A stretch of DNA of 64,000 nt from Albula goreensis (taxonomy: Eukaryota > Chordata > Actinopteri > Albuliformes > Albulidae). Location: positions 12,633,141 to 12,697,140 of the forward strand of contig CM040763.1 of NCBI GenBank assembly GCA_022829145.1, given 5' to 3'. Both the position numbers and the translations under genes were made by a program. The notes under the pieces are model-generated. The model had not been told where the DNA came from, did no database searches, and was given only the letters and a program-made list of their open reading frames with translations. Below, in pieces: positions 1-10,700 of the stretch. Each line of letters starts with the position of its first letter. The first letter of the stretch is position 1.

Positions 1-412
1 AATGCATTATTTTGAAAATGAGGAAAAAGCATTAGTAAATGTACAGATTCATTACTGAAATAGTAAATGAGTTTCCTCACACAGCTGGGCTGTGGCTGAA
101 CTCACCAGCACCAATTTAAGATGTTTTCAATGTGTCAAACCAAAATATTTTCAAAATATTGAAAATAATCAAAATTACTGCAATTTGCAATTTCCACTGG
201 TTTTCCATAGCTGAAAGTCACTTTGATAATTTCAGAAATTTCCAGGATGTGTGGGAACCCTGTATATAGGTCAAGCCCACAATGTTTGGGGAAAACATAC
301 ATGTACTAATGTTCTGTTGCCACAGCATTTTTGAGTACGGAAAATGCAGTCGGCCTCCCCTTGGAGGACACCAGCAGATAACATTCCTCAGCATTGACTA
401 AACCACACTCAC
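1..412 (-). other. ppm1k: ppm1k intron (partial)
   Basis: This follows the GTGAGT donor at 412-407 on the minus strand. I see no coding exon, RNA gene or recognisable repeat here. The final ppm1k exon or exons must lie to the left of the window. Confidence 0.7.
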
Positions 413-3400
413 GGTAATCCTCTTTGTCTCTGGTTCAGCTATGACGCCCCTGTTCTTTAAGTCAAAGTCTCCTATGCTCCGTGTCATGGCCAGCCTGCCA
501 TTGACGTTCGCCTGGCCAAGACTGTTCCAGGTCACGAAGCCACCACTCTTCTTTATCCTATAGGGCGTAAACAAAGGACATCCCAGGTTCACAAATTCAC
601 TCACATTTTTATAATGGGAAATCTTGAGCAGTGTTTTGCAAAACTATAATATCCAATTTACTAGTATAAGACTAGTTAAAAATCCTGCTTAACAGATATT
701 CAAATTTTATAGCTGTCACAGTAAATAACAATTATCATTCTTAAGTGCTGAACAAAAATACGGTTTGTGTATACCTCTGTTTTTCGTCTTTCCTCTCCGG
801 GGTGTGGTCCACAGTCAGCTTATGGGCTTTCCCCTTGCGGCAGAGCAGAGCTCGGCTGTCCCCCACGCTTGCTACCACCAGCTCAATGCCGTCCCTCAGC
901 AGGGCCACTGTGGCTGTGGTGCCGGAGCTCATGAAGGAGGCTGCGAACACCAGACACAATACTGTCACACACGGGCACCGCACAGCTCACATCGCCTCCA
1001 TTGTACTGTCCTAGCCTGTATCACCACTCCCTGCATGGGTGGAGGCTTCAACTGCACCCATTGGGCTGGAGTAAGCACTATTACCATTTAATAACATAGA
1101 ACAAAAAGGGAAAAAAGACATGCACAAGAATTCAGGGAACTATCAAAGACTGGACATGTAAGGGACATTTTACAACAGGGTTTGAAGGTGGAATGCAAAT
1201 ATTAAGGTGAAGAGTGTTTGACTAGATGTGATCATAGAGCTGATATAAAAATACTGCTTCCTGATAATTTGTTCTAAAATAATTCTAAGGCAACTATACG
1301 TACAACTTATTCAAGGATGAGTTCACTGTATTATGCTGTAATGTATTAAAGTAATACTGAACAACTGCATTGACCATTTGTTTTTGGTATGTAAGCCTAT
1401 GAGGTTTGTGATGTTACCAAGCACATGGGGAATGTATATTACAATCGCAGCACATGATTATTCAGCTATAAAGTTAGGGAATTAATCTTCAGAGAGAAGA
1501 ACAGATGCCTTGACCAAATGGTAATATTTTCTAAGGAGAGCTTGCTATATGCCATTCACTCAACTGTGAAATTAAAATAAGGTCCAGTGAATTGTTTTCC
1601 AAAACTCTAATGTAACATGGCTGGATTTGTGAAAGATGAATTACATACGTAAAATGAAACGTGATAATACAGTTTGTCTATTTAAAAAGCTAAATATAAA
1701 ACTACAAAACTTGGGCCGTCAGACTTACTCACAAGTATAAGTAACTCACAGGTATTGAAGCCAGCTCTGCTGACAAATTGCTAGATGAGCAATAAGAGGA
1801 AGCTGAAAGCTAAGGAAGTGGAAGGATATCCAGGTTGGTGTGTGAGGAGGGGTAGAGGGTTCTCTGGTAAAATAATTCTTCATCAAATGTTGACTGTTGT
1901 CATAGAAACTGCCATAGCAACTGTCCACCACACAAGACTTCCTTGAGCCATTCCAATTTTTTCAAGAGGAATTAAAACAGGAAGCAAATGTCTTAGGCTT
2001 TGTACTGCTCCCTACTTTAGCAACACTTCCTGGTCTTTCAGATCCTATGGTACAACAGCATATATGCCAAGGGAGCTTCAAAACTTCAGCAAGTGATATG
2101 CTATAAGACAATGGAGGGTGTGGCACAAATACTATATTGCCATATTGTTCATTTTAAAGATTAATAATAATCCTACTCATTACTCCTCGGGTCTTTCACA
2201 TCAGTACAGTAATAAGACCGGACGGCCAAACAGGTATGGTGTAAGTGAACATAGAAGTTGTTTATTCTTTGGGTAACTTAAGACAGGGACAGTGCACAGG
2301 GAGTTTCTATGACTGATGAACATACTAGTGGCAGGAAAAAGTTGTCTATATACAAGAAAGAAATACAAGCACTAAGAAATTACATAAAATGTATACTTTT
2401 ATCAGCCTGTTAGTTCTCAAATCATCTTAATATTCACTTTCTGATAATGTAGTACCGCATGTGACATCTCAACTAACATGTGTGAGAGAGAGAGAAGAGA
2501 TGAACCTTCCAGTAGTCCAGGCAAGGAAGCGCCGGACTCCTTCACCTGGGACAAAATTTAGCCCTTCTCCTTCCACTGAAGCCCACCAAAAAAGTGTCCG
2601 GGGCCTTCAGCTCTAGAGACTGTTAGCTGGGTCTGCAGCTGTCATAAATAACACGCACACACAGGCAAATTGGAAATTTCATGCACGGCTCTGGCCAAAC
2701 ATTTGAGAAAAAAAGTAAATGCTACTAAAAGAACATCTTTGATAAAACAAGAGCCATAATCAAGAGAGAAGGCGGCCAAATTAAAGGCTACTTTGGCTTA
2801 TCAATGCAGCAACTAGATTTGTCAGATTTGGGACAGTATGCTCTTATTCCCTATTCTGTCAACAGATATTTTGTATGGACATCGAGGGCCAATTGCAAAG
2901 AAATTAAACTTGAAAACAAGCAGACTTTGTAGTTAGTGCGCAGCTGTGGACAACATTAGTATGCACCCCAAATTCCAGTTGCTACAAAGGAAATGACCAA
3001 CACCAGCTCTGCAACAAATGAATCCTGACTGCAGTGGAGTCAAATTAGTTTCCTGAAGGACACTTCAGTCTATGATAAGAGTAGACTTTCCACCAATGCA
3101 GGAGGTATCATAAAATGGAAAAATAAAAAAGACACAGAACATATCTACTTTCAAATCTTTTGGATTCACAATACATGATTGGATTTAGCAGGGCATGAAA
3201 ACACCTTGTACAATTGATATGGCTATTTACAAACATGCTGGTTATGCACTGACAAATCAAATTTAGATTTGAATATTACAGTCACAAGATTTATCAGCTG
3301 TATATATCTTGGCTGCTATATTTTCTATTTCACAGCCTTTACTCTAGTTTGAAGAATGATAATGCCTCCACACTTATATGTCTGGCAGGATACTGACATT

Positions 3401-5303
3401 TTCATGCATCTATAATTGAATTTGAAAGTTCTGAAAGCTGTATTGTGTTTATAGCTGCTCACAAGTTTGATTTCATAGAACAACTTAACAGTTTTATGAA
3501 ATAGCAATTGCTTCCAAATGTTCAAAGTTGTACCAATGCAGAAAACACTCAAAGTTTAATCCACAAGCTTTTCCATTGTGACTTTAGTTGAGCTGGTTTC
3601 AAATCAATATTATGCTACTGGGCAAAAGGCATTTGTTTTTGACACCAGAGATGTAAGAAACTATTATATGTAGTGTGAGGCGATTAGTAGTTAGTGAAAA
3701 TTACTGGTAGTTTACAGTGGGGTATTTCATATATCAGAGTCACATTCAAGTCCTCAAGTACACAGCTGCGGACTAACTCAAGAACAATTTCTGCAATCAT
3801 TTCCAGACATTTTAACTATGACACCTGACCACAGGACAATTTGATGGACCAATCATGGCATTCACTTCATTTTTTATATCAATCCTTTGTGCAGATGTAC
3901 TGTAATTTTAGAGAATTGGATCATTTCATACTTAAAAATATGAATTCACTGCAATTAAAAACAAAACTTACGGTGTCCCCAGGGTCACAATGAGGGCATT
4001 ATACATTTTACTTCTCCAATATCCATTAATTATACATCATACTTGTATAAGACGGTACAGCAAATTCCATTTTTAATCTGCAAAGCTTGGAAACAAAAAC
4101 ATCTCTCAACAGCAATGCAACACTGCAGCACACTACTGAAAGAAATTGTGTAATATCTATATATGATACTCCAAAAAACAAGCCAATACAAAGCATGCTC
4201 TGCTACACCTCGGGCAACACCAACAATCGACAACTATTGAAAAGCTGTGGTCTGTAAATTAATATTTGACCTAGTTAGCAGACAGACCTAACAAAAACAC
4301 CAATTTCTTTAATGCCGTTTAGGGACCAATTTATTCTGAAAACCATGCAATCGAAAGATATGAGACGCAGCAAGAGACAATATGTCTCTCAAACTAACTG
4401 GTCTTACAAAAGCAATTTAGTAACACTTAATGCTACCCACCATTTCCAGAAAAGTGTAAATGTCTTGCCAGCGCTTTGTCAATTTCCAGGAATGCTTTTG
4501 TTAAAACAACCTCCAAATCTTGTTCTTCAGCAGCAAAATCTCTGAAATAATAAACAATTCATGCAGGGAATAAGTCAAGCTTAATAAATTAAATATGATA
4601 AATATTATCTACCATGTGCTGAGTCAATGTAAAATTCATTCAGCACAGTGAATGTATAGCTTATATTCAACATGACTCAGGTAGTCAGTTAACAAATTAA
4701 GTAGTCTAGCATTTTACATTATGACTTATTAGGGTTTTGTGACTGAATCTCACTAACATTTTCTTCTTGTGAAATAAAAGTAATTCTGAGAATTCCTTTT
4801 TAAAATTAAAATGGATCTGATGCACAGGGACCTTAACTTCAGCTATCTCTATGTGAAGCCGAAACCTACTTGATGTACTTCGCCATGTATTTGTCGCAGA
4901 AGTCGGCGGCCTGCGGGCCCCCATGCCCATCAAACACTGCAAAGTACATGATGCTGTCGGTCATCTGGGAGGCCTGGAAGCGGTCCTCGTTCTCCTTGCG
5001 CTGGCCGATGAGCGAGGCGCAGCCCACTTTGGACAGGCTGACTTTAGGGATGGGCGTGCCATACTTGATGCTGGGCGGGAGCAGGATGGGCTCGTCAATG
5101 CGGTTGTCCCAGATCCCGAAGGAGTCCCAGGTGGTGGGGCGCCCGCTGCTGTCGGGGTCGAACCGCGAGTTGCTGAGCCGGGCCGCGGCAAGGCAGTGGA
5201 AGAGGTGCCGCTCGCCCTTCAGGGCCCTGGCGGTCAGAAGAGCCCGTCGTCGAACTTGAGACCCACTGGACCTGGCCAAGTTAAGGAGCGCGACCGCTGA
5301 CAT
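413..5303 (-). CDS. ppm1k: PPM1K, mitochondrial PP2C-type protein phosphatase (5' four coding exons; 3' end outside window)
   Basis: PPM1K is the matrix Ser/Thr phosphatase that dephosphorylates the E1-alpha subunit of branched-chain alpha-ketoacid dehydrogenase and so promotes valine/leucine/isoleucine breakdown. Coding exons on the minus strand are 4870-5303, 4441-4541, 775-940 and 413-557. All have GT-AG borders, and the phases join into 282 codons. Residues 1-30 form an Arg-rich, acid-poor mitochondrial presequence ([14 protein letters not shown]...). The conserved block [20 protein letters not shown] is at about 62-81, RKENEDR at 102-108, the metal-binding DGHGG at 125-129, [10 protein letters not shown] in exon 3 of the set, VGDSRA, and RSIGD at about 260-264. 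The family is about 370 aa long, so roughly 90 C-terminal residues, including the last metal-binding Asp, lie left of position 413; nothing like them is visible in 1-412. The start at 5303 fits the family N-terminus; the longer reading to 5516 crosses a splice acceptor. Confidence 0.96.
941..4440 (-). other. ppm1k: ppm1k intron between the second and third coding exons listed (3.5 kb)
   Basis: AT-rich intron with no ORF of interest. The stretch 2500-2640 is clearly more GC-rich than its surroundings but has no credible exon. A short GA-rich run lies near 2480-2500. I see no transposon with recognisable ends. Confidence 0.7.
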
Positions 5304-5397
5304 AACTCGGCCGCAGCACAGACTGGCTGAACGGGAGAAGCTTTCCTTTCCTTTTAGACTCTGACGCAGGAACCCAGAAACTCTGGCACAATCTGAA
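5304..5397 (-). other. ppm1k: ppm1k 5' UTR part of the first coding exon
   Basis: On the minus strand a pyrimidine-rich acceptor ending CTCCCTTCTCAG sits at 5409-5398, so the exon probably begins at 5397 and runs 94 bases to the ATG at 5303. This is why the upstream in-frame ATG at 5516 was not chosen as the start: it lies in the intron. Confidence 0.65.
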
Positions 5398-6720
5398 CTG
5401 AGAAGGGAGAGTACACAATGAGAAACAAGCATAATGTGTGCAAACTCCTGAGAAAAACAGAGAAAAGAACGAGAAACAGGCCACACACACTGAACAGTGG
5501 CTAGAGAGCAGTGCATGGATTAACAGGCAGTGATCACCATGCAAATGCAGCCTTTATAAAGGCTATGTTATGAACCTGTGGGAATTTTCCATCTGTTCCA
5601 ATGTCAGAGAAAGCACAGCAGAGCAGAGACCTGTAAATAACATTTCAGTATGGTCTGACAGCCAAAGGATTTATCTTGGCACAAAGACATGTCTCTTGTT
5701 TATTTGCTGCCCCCAACCACTTTCAAACTGCATAGATTACTGGACTTGTTCCTCAGTGTTTGATCTTGAGGCATGCATAAATATGCTAACGGAAAGTCAC
5801 AGTTAATTATTACCAAGAAAAACACTCTGTTGCATTCTCAGTCCACAACAATATTAGTTTTCCTTTTAGCAGCTTGTGGATGGTAAGCTCTCAGAAGATC
5901 CTAAAAGCATGAATAGAACTCTGGAGGCGTCCAAAATGTGACCGAATTGTAACCTTTTGCATGTGACACCACCTTCCCTGACCCACTTTTAAGGATCAGC
6001 AGCTATACTGTCTCTACTGACATTCCTGTGAGCAAGCAGTCCACAGGTGACAAACCAAAACACAGGAACACAGTATTCATTTATTTGAATGAAATTAAGT
6101 GGAGGCCAAATACCCATTTTGAAAATGCATTCAAAATCATTTAATTCAACAGTATGAAACATAAAAAGTGTGTATAATACATTCATACTTTTACACAACA
6201 GACACTTGTCTAAAGAGGTTTTAAGAGAATTAAGCTAGCGCTTTTAAGGTTTAATATGTGGAATAAAGGTATGTTGTTGATATGTGTAATAAACTCCAAT
6301 CAGTGATCTAGGACCATATCTTAATCACGTCGTAATATAGCCTATATCAGTGGTTCCGCGCAATTTACAACTGAAACTGGCATCCTACATAACCGAACGC
6401 GCCCTGTTACGATTGTTGGGACACCTCGATATCCTTTGCAGACTACCATTTTGCCTCTAAGCCAGTTATATCTTACGTCACCAAAATAAAAAGATAAAAT
6501 AGTCAGCCGAGCATATGATCGCCTATTCGTTCTTGCGGTTGATATTCAAGCTATTGCTGATGTAACAGCAAAGGCTACTTCACATATTAGCATTCCGCTA
6601 GCTAGCAACACCGTCTTTGCTGCAAGCTAGCTATCGTTAAAAATGACCAATTGCTATAGTGAAACACTCTCCACTGTTGCGTCACACAGAAAGATAAGCA
6701 ACAAAACAAATCAATCCTAC
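5398..6720 (-). other. ppm1k: ppm1k first intron, inferred
   Basis: Bounded by the acceptor at 5399-5398 and a good donor (AAAG|GTAGGATT on the minus strand) at 6720-6719. It contains no coding signal. CpG frequency rises from about 6300 towards the promoter side. Confidence 0.55.
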
Positions 6721-6790
6721 CTTTATTGTAGTCAGGACTACTTCAAGAATCCTAAAGTATTTTGTTTCGGAAGTGAGTGGTGATCAAAAC
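6721..6790 (-). other. ppm1k: ppm1k non-coding exon 1 (end at 6721; upstream limit approximate)
   Basis: The minus strand reads ...GACTACAATAAAG|GTAGGATTG, a good donor that pairs in position with the acceptor at 5398. The transcription start cannot be read directly; the upper limit given is a guess. No in-frame ATG is needed here because the coding start lies in the next exon. Confidence 0.5.
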
Positions 6791-6960
6791 ACCGAGAGAT
6801 TTAAATAATAAGCAATTAAACATACATTCATTGTCCTTGTAGCTACTTGGCCGCTGGTCAGACTGCGGCTCGACCAAAATGCCTTTGATGACGTCGTGAA
6901 CAGCCAATTGCAATGTCCCAAACGGCTACACTTAAGCCAATCATTTGCGAGATTTTAGTA
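6791..6960 (-). promoter_or_regulatory. ppm1k promoter region with CRE-like and CCAAT motifs
   Basis: A CRE-like TGACGTC (6889-6895) lies between CpG-bearing sequence and two CCAAT pentamers (6904-6908 and 6937-6941). It is directly upstream of the inferred ppm1k exon 1 and about 0.8 kb from the divergent HERC start. The motifs are seen in the sequence; the promoter role is inferred from their position. Confidence 0.5.
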
Positions 6961-7592
6961 GGCGTGTTTGTTATGTTAAGAAGTATTATGATTGACAAGT
7001 GAAATATCCAATCAAGTTTCAATGTTTGGCGGCTGCTACAGACTAGTAAACCAATGTAATAATGTTATCTATGTTTATACATAGCGATGAAATGATAAGT
7101 GTAAAGAAGTCTCAGTAATGCCATTATTATACAGTAGAAGCACGGAAGTGCAAAATACAAAATGCATAAAGCAATTTGGTAACACTGTAAGTTACATATG
7201 TCAAAATTCAGTGTGGGCGAGGGGAGTGTCTTGAATGTAGATTTCATAATCATATTATGAAAACAGGATGAGTCGATGATTTATTTGTAGACGTGAACAG
7301 AGATCAAATGGCTTCCTTAAGGGACTATCAAGGATATTTTATCAATAAAACCTAAACCAGATGATGATATACCATTTGAACTGTAGTCAAAACCATAACG
7401 TACACATGAGCCCTTATGCATTGCATTTCTTCTGACAGCTAACTATGCCACTAACAATTTTATTGGAATCAAGTGTAATTGAAGTGTATTGTAATACTCG
7501 TGATATGCAGGCGAATTTAGGTTGAACATGATAAATAAGGCTTAGGGTTCACGAACCAACTTGTTTCAGTTGAAGTGTATAATATAGGCTGC

Positions 7593-7663
7593 TTTCGTTT
7601 CATCACTAGCGCACTTAGTTTCGCTTTTCGAATGCTTAGGCTACGAGTTTCGTTTCTATTTTA
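7593..7663 (+). promoter_or_regulatory. IRF/ISRE-like cluster and TATA-like box before the HERC start
   Basis: Three TTTC-type motifs fall within about 65 bp: TTTCGTTTC (7593-7601), AGTTTCGCTTTTCG (7617-7630) and AGTTTCGTTTC (7646-7656). A TATTTTA box follows at 7657-7663. The middle motif is one base from an ISRE core (its complement ends in GCGAAACT); the outer two have one-base rather than two-base spacing. Mammalian HERC5 and HERC6 are interferon-induced, so such sites are expected. A TATA box here would start transcription near 7690, which favours translation from 7773. Confidence 0.45.
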
Positions 7664-7772
7664 TGATGTCAAACGCTGTGTACTTATAATGAGAGGCATA
7701 GACATAAATACAACTGTCCGAGATGCGGCACTGTATGGGAATTTTGTGAAGTTTGGAAAACTAGATGCCAGT

Positions 7773-10700
7773 ATGATCTGCTGGGGTGAGGCTGCTTTTG
7801 GGGAGTTAGGTCTGGATAGTTTTCACCAGGATGATGCTTTCGGAACAACAAAGAACTATCCTAGGACTACTCCAAAAGCGGACAGGATTACTTCGGTATC
7901 TGCTGGAAAAGGGGCTGTCGCCGTTGTCCGAGAAAATGGGACAGGGGCGTTCTGTCAACAAAATGACATGGGGGAACACAGAATCAAAAGAAAGCCGAGT
8001 AATTATCTTTATGATGATGCTTAAGATAATAACGTATTTCGTTGTCATATGTCAGATGTCACGTTCTGCAAAAGCATAAAAAGTCATAATGTATGCTTAT
8101 TATAATTATTCAGTATGTTCGGTAGAATTTACATACATGCCTCATATTTATATCATATTTATAGTTGGATTTTCCCTGATAATGATTCTGATGTCTTGTA
8201 ATTTCTACCTGTCAATGGTGTTCCTGCGCATGCTTTATTTGTTTAGAAAAACTGGCACTGAAGAAGGCTAATATCAACTTGGTGAGCTGTGGAGCAACCC
8301 AGATCCTCATGGTGTCAGAGAAGGGTGATGTGTTCCAGAGGAACTTGCTAGAAACACCTGCTATAAGGTAAATGGAGTGCACAGAATATGAGTTGTCCTC
8401 TCTAACTTAATACATTTCTGTAACTCACTTGTCTTATGTGTATTCCGTATATTTGCAAGTTCTTTGATGGCATTTGTCATGTGTCATTTTATTTATCTAC
8501 ACTAGCTAACCTGGTCAAGGTCATGTTTATGTCTTTTTAGGCCTCTCAACTTAAATAAAAGACAGGTGATTCAGATTTCCTGTGGAGACAGCCATGCCAT
8601 GGCACTCTCAAAAGGTACTGTTTGTGACACTGAGTCAGTGTACAACCATAAGAAACATGCTGAGAACATGTTGTTCAGCCCAGCTAGGCTCAGCATGTAC
8701 CCACAGTCTGGAGAGTACCCATCACTGTGTTAAGCTAGGATTTGGACAGTCAGTAGAAGGGTCTCTGCTTTTATTTTATTATTTGATGAGCTGTTCTAAG
8801 CATGGAAAACCTTTCTTTAAAATTCTCTTTTAGAATTCACCCAAATATGATGAAATGATCAAATATATGAAACCAATTTCAAACCCACACTGTAATAATC
8901 CCTGTAATAAATTCATACTGGTTTTATTTATACTATGACCCTGTCATGTAATACGGTCAACTGCTTTTTGCAAGTGTAGATAATATAATCAGCCTGGCTC
9001 AAGTCAAAACACCTTGTCCTTTCTTCGAAATAGTCAAACTTGTTTGTTAGATATGACCTCTTTTTAAAAGCCTTACCCATATGTCTAGTTTCTTATTGTC
9101 TTTCAATTTTAGGAAAAGAGAAACAGGAGAGGGATATTCAGTTGATTTCATTGTTGTTGTTGTATTTAACATGTCATAATAAATGGCATCCCTTGTCTTT
9201 AAAATCCATGCAGATGGACAGGTCTTCACATGGGGGAGTAACTCCAATGGACAGCTGGGGCTGGGGAATAGAGCAACCAGCACTGAGACACCCCAGGTCC
9301 TCTCCTCTCTGTCAGGGATGCCCCTGGCTCAGATCAGTGCTGGCGGGGACCACAGCTTTGCTCTCTCACTCTCAGGAACTGTTTTTGGTTGGGGCAAAAA
9401 TAATGCAGGGCAGCTGGGCTTGGGGGACCAAGCAGGTGAGGCCTTTGATCTTAAAAAGGGTATGATTACAGTATATTTCTGTTTGCTGGAGAACAAATAT
9501 GTTACAGTAATGATGCGGTAAAGAGCCTGTGTGCTGTTGTTCTGTACTATTTCCTCTCTGAAACCACACCTACAGGTAAAATTGACATGCATTATAGGAC
9601 AGCATACAATTTTCAACAGTGTACTGTTGTCCTCAATTTGTTCATATCTCATGAGAAAGACTGCATTTCAAGTGAAATCCAGTAAAATGAAAGTATACAG
9701 TTTAATGTATCTTCCTTAGGTATTTGGGTACAATTGTTTATTATGGCATTGAAATCATTTTAAGTTAAGGGAACTGAAGCATGACTTTTTGTTTATTTGT
9801 GTTTGTTTGTGTTTCTGCAGACAGGTATAGCCCGATTCTGGTGAAAAGCTTAATGCAGAAGAGAACTGTTTCAGTTTCATGTGGAAATGAGCATACTGCA
9901 ATTCTAACCAAGGTTCCTTACCCTCTCCTTTTTGAAAGAATGGCTGATATGTGATTTAAATTTATCATTATTATTAAGTTTTGTTCATGTGATTTGACAA
10001 TATGTAAAAATGAAACCCTACTTTGCATTAAAGAGCAAAAGTGAATTGGTGAAAGTGAAGGACTGTTTTGACTAAGGATAGATGAGTAGCTTATAAATTT
10101 GATATGAACTAATAAAATTGATATGAAAAAGTCTTTGTCACCACCTTGTCCATGATACCACTCTGTTCAATCAAAGATCATTTAAGAAAGGTCAGTCAGG
10201 TGTGATTCTGTGGCTTTACAGGGGGGCTTGGTGTTCACATTTGGATCAGGAAGGTATGGGCAGCTTGGACACAACTCAAACAGAGATGAACGACGGCCTC
10301 GTCTGGTGGCTGAACTCTGGGGTACAGGAGTGACCCAGATTGCCTGTGGGAGGTACAGTGACCCAGCACCCTCAATGTATCTCCCACAGTTATCTTTCAC
10401 TCCTTGTCTGCATCAAATATGTTTTGTCATTTTTCTAAATATGAGTCACTTTTCAGCAAAATTATTTCATATTTGAGACGCTGAAATCAAACATTACCAA
10501 TGTGTACCACCCACATGTGTATGGTGGCCATTTTAAAACAGAATGCACACTACACATTGGCTGAGGTGGAGAGGAAGGGATTTACACTGTGGAGCAATTA
10601 GGTAGCCCAGTATGGAGACCCTGGTTTTAAGTCTTGCCAGGACACCAGTCAACCCCCTACTCTGCAAAAAGCACCATAGGATCTATTAACCAGAACCTCA

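Noticed and set aside
4870..5300. Open frames of 125-129 codons on the plus strand over the ppm1k exon
   Set aside because: They are antisense shadows of a GC-rich coding exon.
5304..5516. Longer ppm1k reading frame starting at the ATG at 5516
   Set aside because: The added residues show no mitochondrial PP2C similarity and the frame crosses a clear CTCCCTTCTCAG acceptor at 5398; the family start matches the ATG at 5303.
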